Part shown: positions 27,178 to 38,150 of the stretch, one piece after another | How the letters are laid out: the number at the start of each line of letters is the position of its first letter | Position numbering within the stretch: the first letter of the stretch is position 1 | Made by a program: the position numbers and the translations under genes | Notes under the pieces: generated by a model | Seen by the model: only the letters and a program-made list of their open reading frames with translations | Databases searched by the model: none | What the model was told of the DNA's origin: nothing | Source: Virgibacillus halodenitrificans JCM 12304 | Lineage (GTDB): Bacteria; Bacillota; Bacilli; Bacillales; Amphibacillaceae | Reading direction: 5' to 3' | Length of the DNA: 64,000 nt | Assembly (NCBI RefSeq): GCF_001310895.1 | Contig: NZ_BAZS01000008.1 | Span: 1 to 64,000 of the forward strand

Positions 27178-27869
27178 GATGTTGGTACCTCCAATTTATA
27201 GCCGAGTCCTCGGATTGTTTTTATATAAGTAGGTTTTTTTGTGTCTGGCTCGATTTTTTCTCTCAGATGGGAGACATGCACATCAACAATTCGGGTATCG
27301 CCAACGAAGTCATAGTCCCATACTCCGCTTAGCAATTGATCACGGGAGATAACTTTTCCTTTATGTTTAGCAAGGTAATGCAGTAATTCAAATTCTTTTC
27401 TAGTAAATGTGATTATTTTATTGTACATTTCTGCCTCATAGCGTTCTGGATAAACAATTAAATCTCCTATACGAATCGCTTGAAATACTACTTTATCATC
27501 TTTATTTACTCTTCTTAAGATAGCTTTAACACGAGCAATAACTTCTTTAGGGCTAAAAGGTTTTGTTAAATAATCATCGGCCCCAAGTTCCAGTCCTAAT
27601 ACTTTATCGAACTCGTCATCTTTCGCTGTTAACATAAGTATAGGAGTATCAATTTTATTTGCCCGCAAATATTTACAAACCTCCATACCATCCATGCCGG
27701 GAAGCATTAAGTCTAGTATTATGAGGTCATATTCAGTTTCAGTTGCCTTGCTAACTGCTTCATTACCGTTATAAGCTACATCTGTTAGAAACCCGGCTTT
27801 CTCCATATTAAACTTTAATAAAGTAACAATTGACTTCTCATCATCAACGATCAGAACCTGCGGCTGCAT
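27174..27869 (-). CDS. phoP: phosphate response regulator PhoP
   Basis: 231 aa OmpR-type regulator. The receiver domain has the acidic pair VDDE, phospho-acceptor LILDLMLPGMDG (Asp ~53) and TAKDDEFDKVLGLELGADDYLTKPF. The winged-helix output domain ends RIVDVHVSHLREKIEPD and TIRGLGYKLE. The ATG at 27869 follows GGAGGATG directly; a longer reading from 27959 has no family match. It activates phosphate-starvation genes when phosphorylated by PhoR. No convincing Pho boxes were found upstream. Confidence 0.95.
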   Translation of the reverse strand: MQPQVLIVDDEKSIVTLLKFNMEKAGFLTDVAYNGNEAVSKATETEYDLIILDLMLPGMDGMEVCKYLRANKIDTPILMLTAKDDEFDKVLGLELGADDYLTKPFSPKEVIARVKAILRRVNKDDKVVFQAIRIGDLIVYPERYEAEMYNKIITFTRKEFELLHYLAKHKGKVISRDQLLSGVWDYDFVGDTRIVDVHVSHLREKIEPDTKKPTYIKTIRGLGYKLEVPTS

Positions 27870-28126
27870 TTCACATCCTCCATTTCTCCAAAACAACGGA
27901 ATTTCTTTCGTTGACTCTATCTTACAATGAATAATGAGGAATGTGAACATAATAGCCATTTGTAAATTTTTTTTTACATAGAGAGGCTACATCTTTTTGC
28001 CTTATTCAGTTTCTAAAATATGAACGTCCATATACCACTTAATCCTCGTTTGGGATGAATTTAGTCTTCACTCTGGTATCATTGAAATTTCTAAACATAA
28101 TTAAGTAGCAACAGTAAAGTAACCTG

Positions 28127-28603
28127 TTAAAAGAAATTTTCTAAAGAATTGGCTATTAGTGAGTTAGGTTTGTAGGAAGGACAAACCTGTACTTTTCCTT
28201 GAATTACAGTATCCCCTGTATTGTCAAAACCATTTACAGACATGGCTATCTGATGGTTTCCCTGATCAATTGCTATTATTTCAACGTGCAATTTTATTTC
28301 TGTATTATGGTGAACAATTTTAGGAAATGTCATTTCATGTTGTGTGATATGACTGCCAGGACCAGGCAAATGCATGGAAATCAAAGAGGAGATCATTCCA
28401 AAAAGCATTACAGATGGGACAATTGGCTTTTCATACGGTGTTTGTGACGCATAATCGTGTTGTATGTATAGCGGGTTGGCATCATCAGTTAATCCCAAAT
28501 AGAGGAGTAAATCTCTATCATTAATCATCTTAACTGCTGTATAGCTATCTCCGACTTTCAAATCTTTTATCTCTTTTCCCAGCATTCTTTTTTTACCTAA
28601 CAT
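28127..28603 (-). CDS. MaoC-like hot-dog fold protein (hydratase relative)
   Basis: 158 aa single hot-dog domain like (R)-specific enoyl-CoA hydratases. The hydratase-2 motif appears as LTDDANPLYIQHDYA (~residues 35-49): the Asp and NP are kept, but the His normally after the NPL is Tyr, so normal hydratase chemistry is doubtful. FPKIVHHNTEI matches the usual later strand. The ATG at 28603 is chosen because GGAGGTG lies 6 bases upstream. It stands alone between phoP and mdh; its substrate is unknown. Confidence 0.75.
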   Translation of the reverse strand: MLGKKRMLGKEIKDLKVGDSYTAVKMINDRDLLLYLGLTDDANPLYIQHDYASQTPYEKPIVPSVMLFGMISSLISMHLPGPGSHITQHEMTFPKIVHHNTEIKLHVEIIAIDQGNHQIAMSVNGFDNTGDTVIQGKVQVCPSYKPNSLIANSLENFF

Positions 28604-28804
28604 ATTCCCCACCTCCATTAATGTAAGCGTTTTCTATTATATCAAAATCTTTGCTTTTTGCCTAATAAATATGTTTTCAAAAAAGTTTCTGTTCTTTTTG
28701 CATTGCCATATTGCATTTTCATTTTAAAAAACTTTGGACCGTAAATTCTAGATCAGTACTAGATTTGAAAGTTCCGATATATGCATAAGAACTTTTCCTA
28801 TCTT

Positions 28805-28845
28805 AAAAAAAGCCTGTACACCATTATGGAGTACAGGACTTTTTC
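28805..28845 (-). terminator. terminator after mdh
   Basis: Minus-strand stem AAAAAGTCCTGTAC/GTACAGGCTTTTTTT with one bulge and a T run, closing citZ-icd-mdh. Confidence 0.85.
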
Positions 28846-28852
28846 ATCTAAG

Positions 28853-29791
28853 TTATTTTAAAACGTTTAGAACATTTTTTACAGACTCTGCTGATTTATC
28901 TAAAGCAGCTCTTTCTTCATCTGTCAGGTCTAACTCAATAATTTCTTCAATGCCTTTTCCGCCTAATACAGTTGGTACACCAAGATAAATATTAGTATAA
29001 CCATACTCACCTTCAAGATAAGCAATTGATGGTAATACGCGGCGTTGATCTTTAAGAATAGCTTCAGCCATAACTGTAAGAGAAGCGGCTGGAGCATAAT
29101 AAGCACTTCCGTTTCCAAGCAACCCTACGATTTCTCCGCCACCCTTGCGCGTGCGATCAACAATAGCATCTAAACGATCTTTAGAAATTAATTTTTCTAA
29201 AGGTATACCTCCAGCATAGGAATACCGTATTAACGGTACCATATCATCACCGTGGCCACCTAAAACAAAACCCGTAATATCTTTTACAGATAAATTTAAT
29301 TCCTGTGCAACAAACGTACGGAAACGAGCAGTATCCAGCACACCAGATTGCCCAATGACACGTTCTTTAGGAAAACCAGATTCCTTGAAGAACGTATAAG
29401 TCATAGCATCTACAGGATTAGATAATACGATTACGTACGTATCTGGTGAATATTTTTTCACTTCCTGTGCAACTGTCTTCATTATTTTAGCATTCGTATT
29501 CACCAAGTCATCACGACTCATACCTGGTTTACGTGCAATTCCTGCTGTAATAATAACCAGATCAGAATCCTTTGTTTCTTCATAATTGGATGTACCAATT
29601 ATGTTTGCATCAAAACCTTGCACAGGACTAGCTTCTAGCATATCAAGCGCTTTTCCCTTCGTTGGATCTTCCATATTTGGAATATCTACAAGAACCACAT
29701 CACCCAATTCCTTCTGTGCAAGCATTAATGCTGTTGTCGCACCAGTAAATCCGGAACCGATCACTGAAATTTTGTTTCTTTTAATAGCCAT
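28853..29791 (-). CDS. mdh: malate dehydrogenase
   Basis: 312 aa NAD-dependent malate dehydrogenase of the LDH-like type. Rossmann start [15 protein letters not shown], substrate-binding [11 protein letters not shown], and catalytic His in [13 protein letters not shown] (~residue 180). Converts malate to oxaloacetate in the TCA cycle. Last of the citZ-icd-mdh cluster, with ~30 bases to icd; equals B. subtilis citH/mdh. Confidence 0.97.
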   Translation of the reverse strand: MAIKRNKISVIGSGFTGATTALMLAQKELGDVVLVDIPNMEDPTKGKALDMLEASPVQGFDANIIGTSNYEETKDSDLVIITAGIARKPGMSRDDLVNTNAKIMKTVAQEVKKYSPDTYVIVLSNPVDAMTYTFFKESGFPKERVIGQSGVLDTARFRTFVAQELNLSVKDITGFVLGGHGDDMVPLIRYSYAGGIPLEKLISKDRLDAIVDRTRKGGGEIVGLLGNGSAYYAPAASLTVMAEAILKDQRRVLPSIAYLEGEYGYTNIYLGVPTVLGGKGIEEIIELDLTDEERAALDKSAESVKNVLNVLK

Positions 29792-29821
29792 TTTGGAAAT
29801 CCTCCTAATCTGGGAATATAT

Positions 29822-31093
29822 TTAGTCCATATTCTTAATTAGCTCATCACCAAACTCAGAGCATTTTACTTCTTTAGCTCCATCCATTAAACGGGCAAAA
29901 TCATATGTTACTACTTTAGATGCAATTGTCTTATCCATTGCTTTTGTAATGAGATCTGCTGCCTCTCTCCACTCTAAATGTTCAAGCATCAATACAGCTG
30001 AAAGTATTACAGATGATGGATTTACTTTATCCATGCCTGCATATTTAGGTGCAGTTCCGTGAGTTGCTTCGAAAATAGCATGTCCAGTAGCATAGTTAAT
30101 ATTGGCTCCTGGCGCAATTCCAATTCCACCGACCTGTGCAGCAAGCGCATCAGAAATATAGTCACCATTTAAGTTCATTGTAGCTACTACGTCAAACTCT
30201 TTTGGACGTGTTAAGATTTGTTGTAAGAAAATATCTGCAATTGCATCCTTAACAACAATCTTACCCGCAGCTACTGCCTCATCTTGAGCTTTATTTGCAG
30301 CATCTTTGCCATCTTTTTCTACGATACGGTCATATTCAGCCCATGTGAATACTTTGTCACCGAATTCTTGTTCAGCCACTTCATATCCCCATGCTTTAAA
30401 AGCACCTTCTGTAAATTTCATGATGTTACCTTTATGTACTAAAGTAACACTTTTACGGCCTTCATTTAGCGCATATTCAATTGCTGAACGTACTAGACGT
30501 TTTGTGCCTTCTTCAGAAACAGGCTTAACTCCGATGCCGGATGTTTCAGGAAAACGAATATTATTTACGTTCATTTCATTTTTAAGGAAATCAATTACTT
30601 TTTTAACTTCATCAGAACCTTTTTGCCACTCAATACCTGCATAAATATCTTCTGTATTTTCACGGAAGATAACCATATCTACTTCTTCAGGACGTTTTAC
30701 TGGAGAAGGAACACCTTCAAAGTAACGCACTGGGCGAAGACAAGTAAATAAGTCGAGTTCTTGACGTAAAGCAACGTTTAAAGAACGAATACCGCCACCA
30801 ATTGGTGTTGTAAGAGGACCTTTAATTGCAATTTTATATTCATTTATTTTATCAAGCGTATCTTGTGGAAGCCATTCGCCAGTTTTATCATACGCTTTTT
30901 GCCCTGCGTACACTTCCATCCAATCAATTTGTTTCTCGCCATTGTATGCTTTCTCAACAGAGGCTTCAATTACTTTCTTAGCTGCTGCCCAAATATCCGG
31001 GCCTGTGCCGTCCCCTTCGATAAATGGAATAATAGGATTATTAGGTACATTCATCTTACCGTTTTCTACAATGATTTTTTCTCCCTGACTCAT
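29822..31093 (-). CDS. icd: isocitrate dehydrogenase (NADP)
   Basis: 423 aa enzyme converting isocitrate to 2-oxoglutarate. Isocitrate-binding [15 protein letters not shown] contains the Ser at the active site, with [15 protein letters not shown] and [19 protein letters not shown] also present; the NADP pocket lies in [18 protein letters not shown] precedes the ATG. Middle gene of the cluster (citC in B. subtilis). Confidence 0.97.
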   Translation of the reverse strand: MSQGEKIIVENGKMNVPNNPIIPFIEGDGTGPDIWAAAKKVIEASVEKAYNGEKQIDWMEVYAGQKAYDKTGEWLPQDTLDKINEYKIAIKGPLTTPIGGGIRSLNVALRQELDLFTCLRPVRYFEGVPSPVKRPEEVDMVIFRENTEDIYAGIEWQKGSDEVKKVIDFLKNEMNVNNIRFPETSGIGVKPVSEEGTKRLVRSAIEYALNEGRKSVTLVHKGNIMKFTEGAFKAWGYEVAEQEFGDKVFTWAEYDRIVEKDGKDAANKAQDEAVAAGKIVVKDAIADIFLQQILTRPKEFDVVATMNLNGDYISDALAAQVGGIGIAPGANINYATGHAIFEATHGTAPKYAGMDKVNPSSVILSAVLMLEHLEWREAADLITKAMDKTIASKVVTYDFARLMDGAKEVKCSEFGDELIKNMD

Positions 31094-31223
31094 AATAAAA
31101 CCTCCTGTAAATTTATCTGGCTAATTATTTTACATTTGCATTATAACAAATAGAGAATGTAAAGTCTTCATGCAGGAATAAACTGCATGATGTTTATATT
31201 ATTTCTACAAAAGAGCATCCTAA

Positions 31224-31242
31224 AAGCCGGGATCACCGGCTT
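31224..31242 (-). terminator. possible terminator between citZ and icd
   Basis: 7-bp stem AAGCCGG/CCGGCTT with a TTTT on the minus strand, directly after citZ. It may lower expression of icd-mdh relative to citZ rather than end the operon. Confidence 0.6.
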
Positions 31243-31256
31243 AACTTGACTGCTAT

Positions 31257-32372
31257 TTAGCGCTGTTCAATGGAAACATATTCCGGTGATTCTGGACCTA
31301 CATACTCTGCGCGAGGTCGAATTAACCGATTGTTATCGTATTGTTCCAAGATATGTGCGATCCAACCAGAAACACGACTAACTGCAAAAATAGGTGTAAA
31401 TAGATCATGATCTATACCTAAGCTATGGTAAACCGATGCAGAATAGAAATCTACATTCGCCGGAAGTCCTTTATTTTCTTTAATATACTCTTCAATTTTA
31501 ACAGACATATTATACCATTTTGATTGTCCTGTTAGTTCAGTTAATTGTCGAGACATTTCTTTTAAAAACTTCGCGCGAGGATCACCACTTCTATACACAC
31601 GGTGTCCCATACCCATAATTTTTTCTTTGTTATTTAATCTCTCTTTAATATAAGGGATTGCATTCTCTTCTTCCCCTATTTCAGTAAGCATTTTCATTAC
31701 TCGCTCATTCGCTCCACCATGAAGAGGCCCCTTCAATGCACCAATTGCTGCTGTGACTCCTGAATAAATATCAGATAAAGTAGCAACACATACTCTTGCA
31801 GTAAATGTGGATGCATTTAATTCATGATCTGCGTGAAGGACTAAAGCTTTGTTAATCGCTTCAACTTCTATATCTTCCGGCGCTTTGCCATTTAGCATAT
31901 ATAAGAAGTTTTCTGCATAGGAATATTCCTTTTTTGGTTGAACAGGATCTTTACCCTGTCTGATACGAGCAAATGCTGTCACAATCGTTGCAATTTTCGC
32001 TTGGATTCTTACAGCTTTTCGCTTATTAGCATCCTCTTCCATAACGTCTGCTTCTTCATCGTATAATCCGAGCAGTGATATCGCAGTACGTAATGCTGCC
32101 ATCGGGTGAACCGTGGAAAGATCATATGACCGAAGATGATTAATAACAGCTTCAGGTAAGCTCATTTCAGCTGCCAAATCTGCTTTCAATTCATCTAATT
32201 CCGACTTATTTGGTAGCTTTTGATTCCATAATAAATAAACTACTTCCTCAAAACTAGAATTTTCGGCTAGATCATCGATCTTATAACCAACATAAGTCAG
32301 TTGATCATCAATAATTGAGCTAATTGATGACTGAGTTGCTACAACCCCTTCAAGCCCTTTTGTTGTTGTCAT
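31257..32372 (-). CDS. citZ: citrate synthase
   Basis: 371 aa, B. subtilis length. Catalytic His in GPLHGGANERV (~residue 220) and MGMGHRVYRSGDPRA (~260), and Asp in NVDFYSASVYHSLG (~310). Condenses acetyl-CoA with oxaloacetate. The ATG at 32372 follows AAAGGAGAGGG by 6 bases; a longer reading from 32393 runs through that site. First gene of the TCA cluster, with its own promoter. Confidence 0.96.
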   Translation of the reverse strand: MTTTKGLEGVVATQSSISSIIDDQLTYVGYKIDDLAENSSFEEVVYLLWNQKLPNKSELDELKADLAAEMSLPEAVINHLRSYDLSTVHPMAALRTAISLLGLYDEEADVMEEDANKRKAVRIQAKIATIVTAFARIRQGKDPVQPKKEYSYAENFLYMLNGKAPEDIEVEAINKALVLHADHELNASTFTARVCVATLSDIYSGVTAAIGALKGPLHGGANERVMKMLTEIGEEENAIPYIKERLNNKEKIMGMGHRVYRSGDPRAKFLKEMSRQLTELTGQSKWYNMSVKIEEYIKENKGLPANVDFYSASVYHSLGIDHDLFTPIFAVSRVSGWIAHILEQYDNNRLIRPRAEYVGPESPEYVSIEQR

Positions 32373-32462
32373 AACAAACCCTCTCCTTTTCATAAATTGT
32401 TCATAGGATACTATCTATTCAAGACAATATATTAAAATAGTACATTGTCATCCCCCATGAAC

Positions 32463-32491
32463 ATTATAAAGTATAATGAGAACAATGTGAA
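32463..32491 (-). promoter_or_regulatory. promoter of citZ with overlapping inverted repeat
   Basis: TTCACA, 17 bases, TATAAT on the minus strand. The -10 box overlaps ATTATA-N3-TATAAT (32463-32477), an inverted repeat where a repressor could bind; B. subtilis citZ is controlled by CcpC and CcpA, but the match to their sites is not exact. Confidence 0.7.
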
Positions 32492-32658
32492 TTGAAACCG
32501 ATTAAATTCATCAATTAATTTATTCAACCTACCTTATTTGCTAAAAAAATAGATATTTTCTTCAGTAAGTCACAGTTAAATATTAATAAATAATGTCCTA
32601 ACCCTCTTTTGTGTCTCATATATATAGAAAAAATCTTCTATAAAATGGGGTTATTTTT

Positions 32659-33768
32659 ATGTACAAGCAACTCTTTCCACAGATTGCAAGATTCCTTATT
32701 GTCGTTTTCTCAATACTCATTCTATATATCCTTATACGCTATACAGGCTCTATTCTACTTCCAATAATAATAGCCACCATTCTGGCTATTATTATTCACC
32801 CTTTAGTGAGTTTTATGGAAAAAAAACTTAAATTCCCAAGAATTGCAGCTACGTTTAGTGCTATTATATTAATATTTTTAATTATGATTGGAGGCATCTT
32901 TCTCCTTATTACAGAAGTTATTCAGGGGACAGTGTACCTAGCGGAACATGTACCTACATATTTTCGACAAGCAATACAGCAATTAAATGAATTTATTCAA
33001 TTAAAAATTCTCCCTTTTTATGAAAAACTATTATCTATTTTTAATAGTTTGGAAAATGGGTATCAATCCGCTATTGAGGAATACTTGAAGCAAGCAACAA
33101 ATAGTATTGCTGAATCCGGTTCTGCCATTTCACAAGATCTGTTACTTAAAATTCCGTCCTATCTGACAATGCTCCCTGGCTCCATAACTATTATTATTTT
33201 TCTATTATTAGCAACATTTATTATTACTAATGATTTAAACAACCTTAAGTATATGGTAAGTAAAGCAATGCCGGTGCAGTTACATTCGATCATTCGAGAA
33301 CTTATTACCCAATTTAAAAAAACTACCCTTGGTTTTATCAAAGCCCAAATAATACTTGTGATTATTTCCGCAATAATTATTTTTGTTGGTTTAACAATTT
33401 TAAATATAAAGCATGCTTTTACTATTTCCTTATTCGCAATCGTTGTAGATTTACTGCCCTATATTGGAACAGGGATTATTTTCATTCCATGGATTTTATT
33501 TTTATATATTACAGCCGAATATACACTTACTATTCGTTTAGTTATTCTATATATGATAGTGATTATTGTAAGGCAAGTTATCGAACCAAAAGTCTTATCA
33601 TCGAGTATCGGCATACATCCGTTAGTAGCTTTAATAACCTTATTTGCAGGGGTTCAATTATGGGGAATTATGGGGTTTCTTCTCACACCGGTTTTTTTAA
33701 TAATTTTAAATGTCATCTATCAGGCAGACATATTGAAAAAGGTGTGGTTATTTATAAGAAGCGGCTAG
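32659..33768 (+). CDS. ytvI: AI-2E-family membrane protein YtvI
   Basis: 369 aa with about eight transmembrane helices. The AI-2E transporter family pattern shows as IRYTGSILLPIIIA, then a soluble loop (~95-165), and late PYIGTGIIFIPW and VEPKVLSSSIGIHPLVALI-like segments with the family PxxxG and P-K-V/IGxHP motifs. YtvI is a sporulation-associated permease in B. subtilis. GGGG precedes the ATG by 8 bases. Divergent from citZ, as in B. subtilis. What it transports is not known. Confidence 0.88.
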   Translation: MYKQLFPQIARFLIVVFSILILYILIRYTGSILLPIIIATILAIIIHPLVSFMEKKLKFPRIAATFSAIILIFLIMIGGIFLLITEVIQGTVYLAEHVPTYFRQAIQQLNEFIQLKILPFYEKLLSIFNSLENGYQSAIEEYLKQATNSIAESGSAISQDLLLKIPSYLTMLPGSITIIIFLLLATFIITNDLNNLKYMVSKAMPVQLHSIIRELITQFKKTTLGFIKAQIILVIISAIIIFVGLTILNIKHAFTISLFAIVVDLLPYIGTGIIFIPWILFLYITAEYTLTIRLVILYMIVIIVRQVIEPKVLSSSIGIHPLVALITLFAGVQLWGIMGFLLTPVFLIILNVIYQADILKKVWLFIRSG

Positions 33769-33788
33769 TACTACCACTTCTTATAAAT
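33751..33788. terminator. hairpin overlapping the 3' ends of ytvI and fxsA
   Basis: Stem TTTATAAGAAG/CTTCTTATAAA centred on the two stop codons of these convergent genes, which are 2 bases apart. T-poor on both sides, so termination is likely but not certain. Confidence 0.5.
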
Positions 33789-34160
33789 AATTGTCTTATT
33801 TTCAACTAATCGTTTAAGTAATTTCTGAATACTGTCTCTGAACATTCCGCGTGTATATGGAAGCACAAGTAAAAAGCCAACGGCATCTGTGATAAAGCCT
33901 GGTGTGAATAAGAATACTGCTCCAGTAAAGATACAAATTCCATCCATGATATAAGCAGTAGGCATTTGTCCATTACTTATAGAGAGCTGGGCACGATTCC
34001 ATGTTTCAATTCCTTGCTGTTTTGCAAGCGTAATACCGATAATGCCAGTTAATATTATTAAAAGGACAACCCACCACGGACCAATCAATCCGCCGATCCA
34101 AATAAACACACCAATTTCCAGGGCAGACAAAACTAATAAGGTTAGCATTAACCAACGCAT
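33771..34160 (-). CDS. fxsA: FxsA-family membrane protein
   Basis: 129 aa with three to four membrane helices and the FxsA pattern LEIGVFIWIGGLIGPWWVVLL near the start, AKQQGIETWNR in the middle and GFITDAVGFLLVLP. In E. coli FxsA interferes with phage T7 exclusion; the role in Bacillus is unknown. The ATG at 34160 has AGAGGTGAG upstream; an earlier start at 34184 lies before that site. Positions beside ytvI and pyk as in B. subtilis (ytzA). Confidence 0.85.
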   Translation of the reverse strand: MRWLMLTLLVLSALEIGVFIWIGGLIGPWWVVLLIILTGIIGITLAKQQGIETWNRAQLSISNGQMPTAYIMDGICIFTGAVFLFTPGFITDAVGFLLVLPYTRGMFRDSIQKLLKRLVENKTIIYKKW

Positions 34161-34191
34161 AATCTCACCTCTTCTTTCTCTCAATAATGTA

Positions 34192-34223
34192 AAGAAAAAG
34201 AAGGGAAGCCCCTTCTTTTTCTT
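34192..34223 (-). terminator. terminator after pyk
   Basis: Minus-strand stem AAGAAAAAGAAGGG/CCCTTCTTTTTCTT around a short loop. Confidence 0.8.
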
Positions 34224-34231
34224 ATAAAACC

Positions 34232-35991
34232 TTACAAGACTTTTGTATGGCCTTTGTAGATATCTCCTTTTGTCCCATCAACCGTTATATCTTGGCCATC
34301 CTTAATTGTATCAAATACTTCCTTGACACCAACTATGACCGGGATACCCAAACTTAAACCTACCACTGCAGCGTGGGAGGTTAGACCACCTTCTTCTGTA
34401 ATAATACCACCTGCTTTTTCAATAGCTGGCATCATGTCACGGTCTGTCCCATATGTGACAAGAATATCTCCTTCGCTCAACTTCTCGATGGCTTCTTTAC
34501 TGTTTTTAGCAATCACTGCTTTTCCATAAGCAGTACGTCGGCCAATACCTTGACCTTTTGCGATGATATCTCCGATTACATGAACTTTCATAAGATTAGT
34601 TGTACCACTTTCTCCTACAGGTACACCAGCTGTAATGATTACTCGGCTCCCATGTTCTACCAATCCAGTACTTAATCCACGGTCAATTGCTATATCAAGC
34701 ATTTCATCAGTAGAATGAGCTTTGCCTCCCATTACAGCATGGACACCCCATACTAAAGAAAGTCTACGGTTAACGATATCAGAAAACGTGACAGCAATAA
34801 TTGGCGCTTGTGGTCTGTATTTTGAAATCATGCGAGCAGTATGTCCACTTTCCGTTGGAGTAATTATAGCACTCACTGCCAAATTCATTGCGGAATGCGT
34901 TACTGACTGACTAATCGCATCAGTAATAGTCATGTCTACATGTTTCGACCGATCTTTTAAGATTGAATTGTGATCAAGCCCTGTTTCTGCCTTTACTGCA
35001 ATATTATGCATTGTTTGCACAGACTCTACAGGATATTCTCCAGCTGCTGTTTCCCCTGAAAGCATAATGCATCTGTGCCATCAAAAATAGCGTTGGCTAC
35101 ATCGGAAGCCTCAGCTCTGGTAGGACGAGGATTCCTTTGCATGGAGTCAAGCATTTGTGTAGCAGTAATAACGGGCTTACCTGCAGTATTGCATTTTTTA
35201 ATTAATCTTTTTTGAACCAATGGTACATCTTCAGCAGGAATTTCCACACCTAAGTCACCGCGTGCAACCATCAAGCCATCACTTACCTCCAGAATACTAT
35301 CTATATTATCTACACCCTCCTGGTTCTCTATCTTAGGTATAATATTAATATGAGTAGCTTCATGCTTTTCAAGTAACTCCTGTATTTCAAGAATATCAGA
35401 CGGGCGTCTTACGAATGAAGCTGCAATAAAGTCAATGCCTTGCTCAATTCCAAACTCAATATCTTTTGAATCTTTCTCTGTAATCCCAGGTAAATTCACC
35501 GACACGTTTGGTACATTAACACCTTTTTTATTTTTAATTAAACCGCTATTTAAAGCTACTGTTTGTAACTCTTGGTTTTCCTGATCAATATCTTTTACCT
35601 CTAGTTCAATTAATCCATCATCCAAAAGTATTTTTGAACCAACATGTACATCGTTTATTAATCCTTCATATGTTACTGAAAAACGCTCTGCAGTACCCTC
35701 TGTTTCTTTCATAGATACGTAAACAGTACTGTTTTTCTCAATATCCGCCTGACCATTTTTAAAATTACCTGTTCTTATTTCAGGTCCCTTTGTATCCAAG
35801 AGAATTGCTACAGTTTTCCCGGTATTTTCAGCAGCTTGTCTTATATTTTGGATTCTTGCTCCATGCTCCTCAAAATCTCCATGAGAAAAGTTAAGTCGGG
35901 CAACATTCATACCTGCCTCAATTAACTTTTCCAATTTTTCTATTGTTTCGGAGGCTGGACCAATCGTACATACTATTTTGGTATTTCTCAT
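34232..35991 (-). pseudogene. pyk: pyruvate kinase, reading frame broken by a single missing base
   Basis: With one base restored this is a 586-aa pyruvate kinase, the last ATP-making step of glycolysis, with the extra C-terminal PEP-utiliser-like domain seen in Bacillus ([21 protein letters not shown]). The 5' part (35991 to ~35071) holds [32 protein letters not shown] and [12 protein letters not shown]. At 35066-35071 the frame shifts after FDGTDA; the other frame continues [16 protein letters not shown], the normal sequence. The first frame runs on to a stop at 35026. A true lesion would remove most of the enzyme, so sequencing error is a serious alternative. The ATG at 35991 follows AGGAAAGG. 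Downstream of pfkA. Confidence 0.9.
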
Positions 35992-36016
35992 GATAAACAT
36001 CCTTTCCTACACCTGT

Positions 36017-37006
<990 letters not shown>

Positions 37007-37037
37007 CTAGTTTAATGTTCCTTACTTAAAGATAAAA

Positions 37038-37051
37038 CGAAAACGTTAAAA
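37038..37051 (-). promoter_or_regulatory. cre-like site in the pfkA promoter region
   Basis: CGAAAACGTTAAAA resembles the CcpA cre consensus (TGAAANCGNTNWCA-like), with mismatches at the first and a penultimate position. It lies between a TTGATT (complement of 37056-37061) and a weak TTTTAT, about 60 bases before pfkA. Carbon catabolite control of pfkA-pyk is inferred. Confidence 0.35.
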
Positions 37052-37144
37052 TAGCAATCAATAGCATAATTCCCATAACGAATGGAAAAAAGTAAGATAC
37101 TAACCTGAATAGGAGAGTAAAGGCAGGATTTACTTACAACAGCG

Positions 37145-37173
37145 AAAGAGACTAACAATATGTCAGCCTCTTT
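37145..37173 (-). terminator. probable terminator after accA
   Basis: Minus-strand stem AAAGAGGCTGAC/GTTAGTCTCTTT with one bulge, directly after accA. The T run is short. Confidence 0.55.
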
Positions 37174-37178
37174 GAAGA

Positions 37179-38150
37179 TCATAAGTCTATTGATTGATCC
37201 AACTTATAATCACCGATCTTCTTGTACTTTTCCCATCTTTGTTCAAGTAGCTCATCTTTTGAATATGCTTCTAATTGCTGCAATGATTTTTCCAGTACTG
37301 CATCCATATTTCTGGCTTGCTCTTCCAAGTCTCGATGAGCTCCCCCTTTTGGTTCTTGAATAATCGTATCAATAACACCTAGCTCTTTCAAATCGTAAGA
37401 GGTAATTTTCATGGTTTCAGCAGCTTTTTTTGCTTGACCAGAGTCTTTCCATAACAGGGCAGCTGCACCTTCTGGAGAGATAACTGAGTATGTAGAATTC
37501 TCCAGCATGTGAATGTGATCTCCAACTCCAAGCGCAAGCGCACCACCACTACCACCTTCACCGATGACTACACAAATAATAGGAACAGTTAGACCGGCCA
37601 TCTCCATAAGGTTTCTGGCGATGGCTTCACTTTGGCCACGTTCTTCTGCCGCTCTACCAGGATAAGCCCCCTTTGTATCAATAAAGCAAATAATCGGTCG
37701 GTCAAATTTCTCTGCTTGTTTCATATGACGCAAGGCTTTGCGGTAACCTTCGGGATGAGGCATACCAAAGTTTCTGCGTATATTCTCTTTCGTGCCTTTT
37801 CCCCGCTGGTGGCCGATTACAGTTACAGGCTTTTCTTTATAAAATGCAATTCCCGCTACTATTGCTTCATCATCGCCGAATAACCGATCACCATGGAACT
37901 CTATAAAATCAGTAAAGAGATTTTCAATATATTCCAATGTAGTTGGTCTGTCTTGGTGTCTTGCCATTGATACACGGTCCCAAGGTTTTAAATTACCGTA
38001 AATGTCCTCTTCCAGTTTAGATAGTCTCTTTTCGAGGGTAGAAATCTCTTCAGATAAATCAATATCACTATCCTGCGTAAAATTCTTCAATTCAGCAATT
38101 TTTTCTCTTAAGTTGACAATTGGCTTTTCAAAGTCAAGAATTTGTTTCAA
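37179..38150 (-). CDS. accA: acetyl-CoA carboxylase carboxyltransferase subunit alpha
   Basis: 323 aa subunit of the carboxyltransferase that forms malonyl-CoA for fatty acid synthesis. Family stretches are [58 protein letters not shown] and [15 protein letters not shown]. The start is TTG at 38150 ([10 protein letters not shown]), matching the B. subtilis N-terminus LEFEKP and preceded by AAGGGTGGGAAG. It overlaps accD by 17 bases, which couples the two subunits. Confidence 0.95.
   Translation of the reverse strand: MKQILDFEKPIVNLREKIAELKNFTQDSDIDLSEEISTLEKRLSKLEEDIYGNLKPWDRVSMARHQDRPTTLEYIENLFTDFIEFHGDRLFGDDEAIVAGIAFYKEKPVTVIGHQRGKGTKENIRRNFGMPHPEGYRKALRHMKQAEKFDRPIICFIDTKGAYPGRAAEERGQSEAIARNLMEMAGLTVPIICVVIGEGGSGGALALGVGDHIHMLENSTYSVISPEGAAALLWKDSGQAKKAAETMKITSYDLKELGVIDTIIQEPKGGAHRDLEEQARNMDAVLEKSLQQLEAYSKDELLEQRWEKYKKIGDYKLDQSIDL

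Noticed and set aside
27870-28010. Pho boxes upstream of phoP
   Set aside because: TTTACA and TTCACA occur but are 13 bases apart rather than in the tandem repeat needed; a TTCACA-17-TAAGAT promoter match is too weak to list.
35026-35080. Programmed -1 frameshift in pyk
   Set aside because: A -1 step restores the frame exactly, but there is no slippery heptamer or clear downstream stimulator; a simple base loss explains it better.
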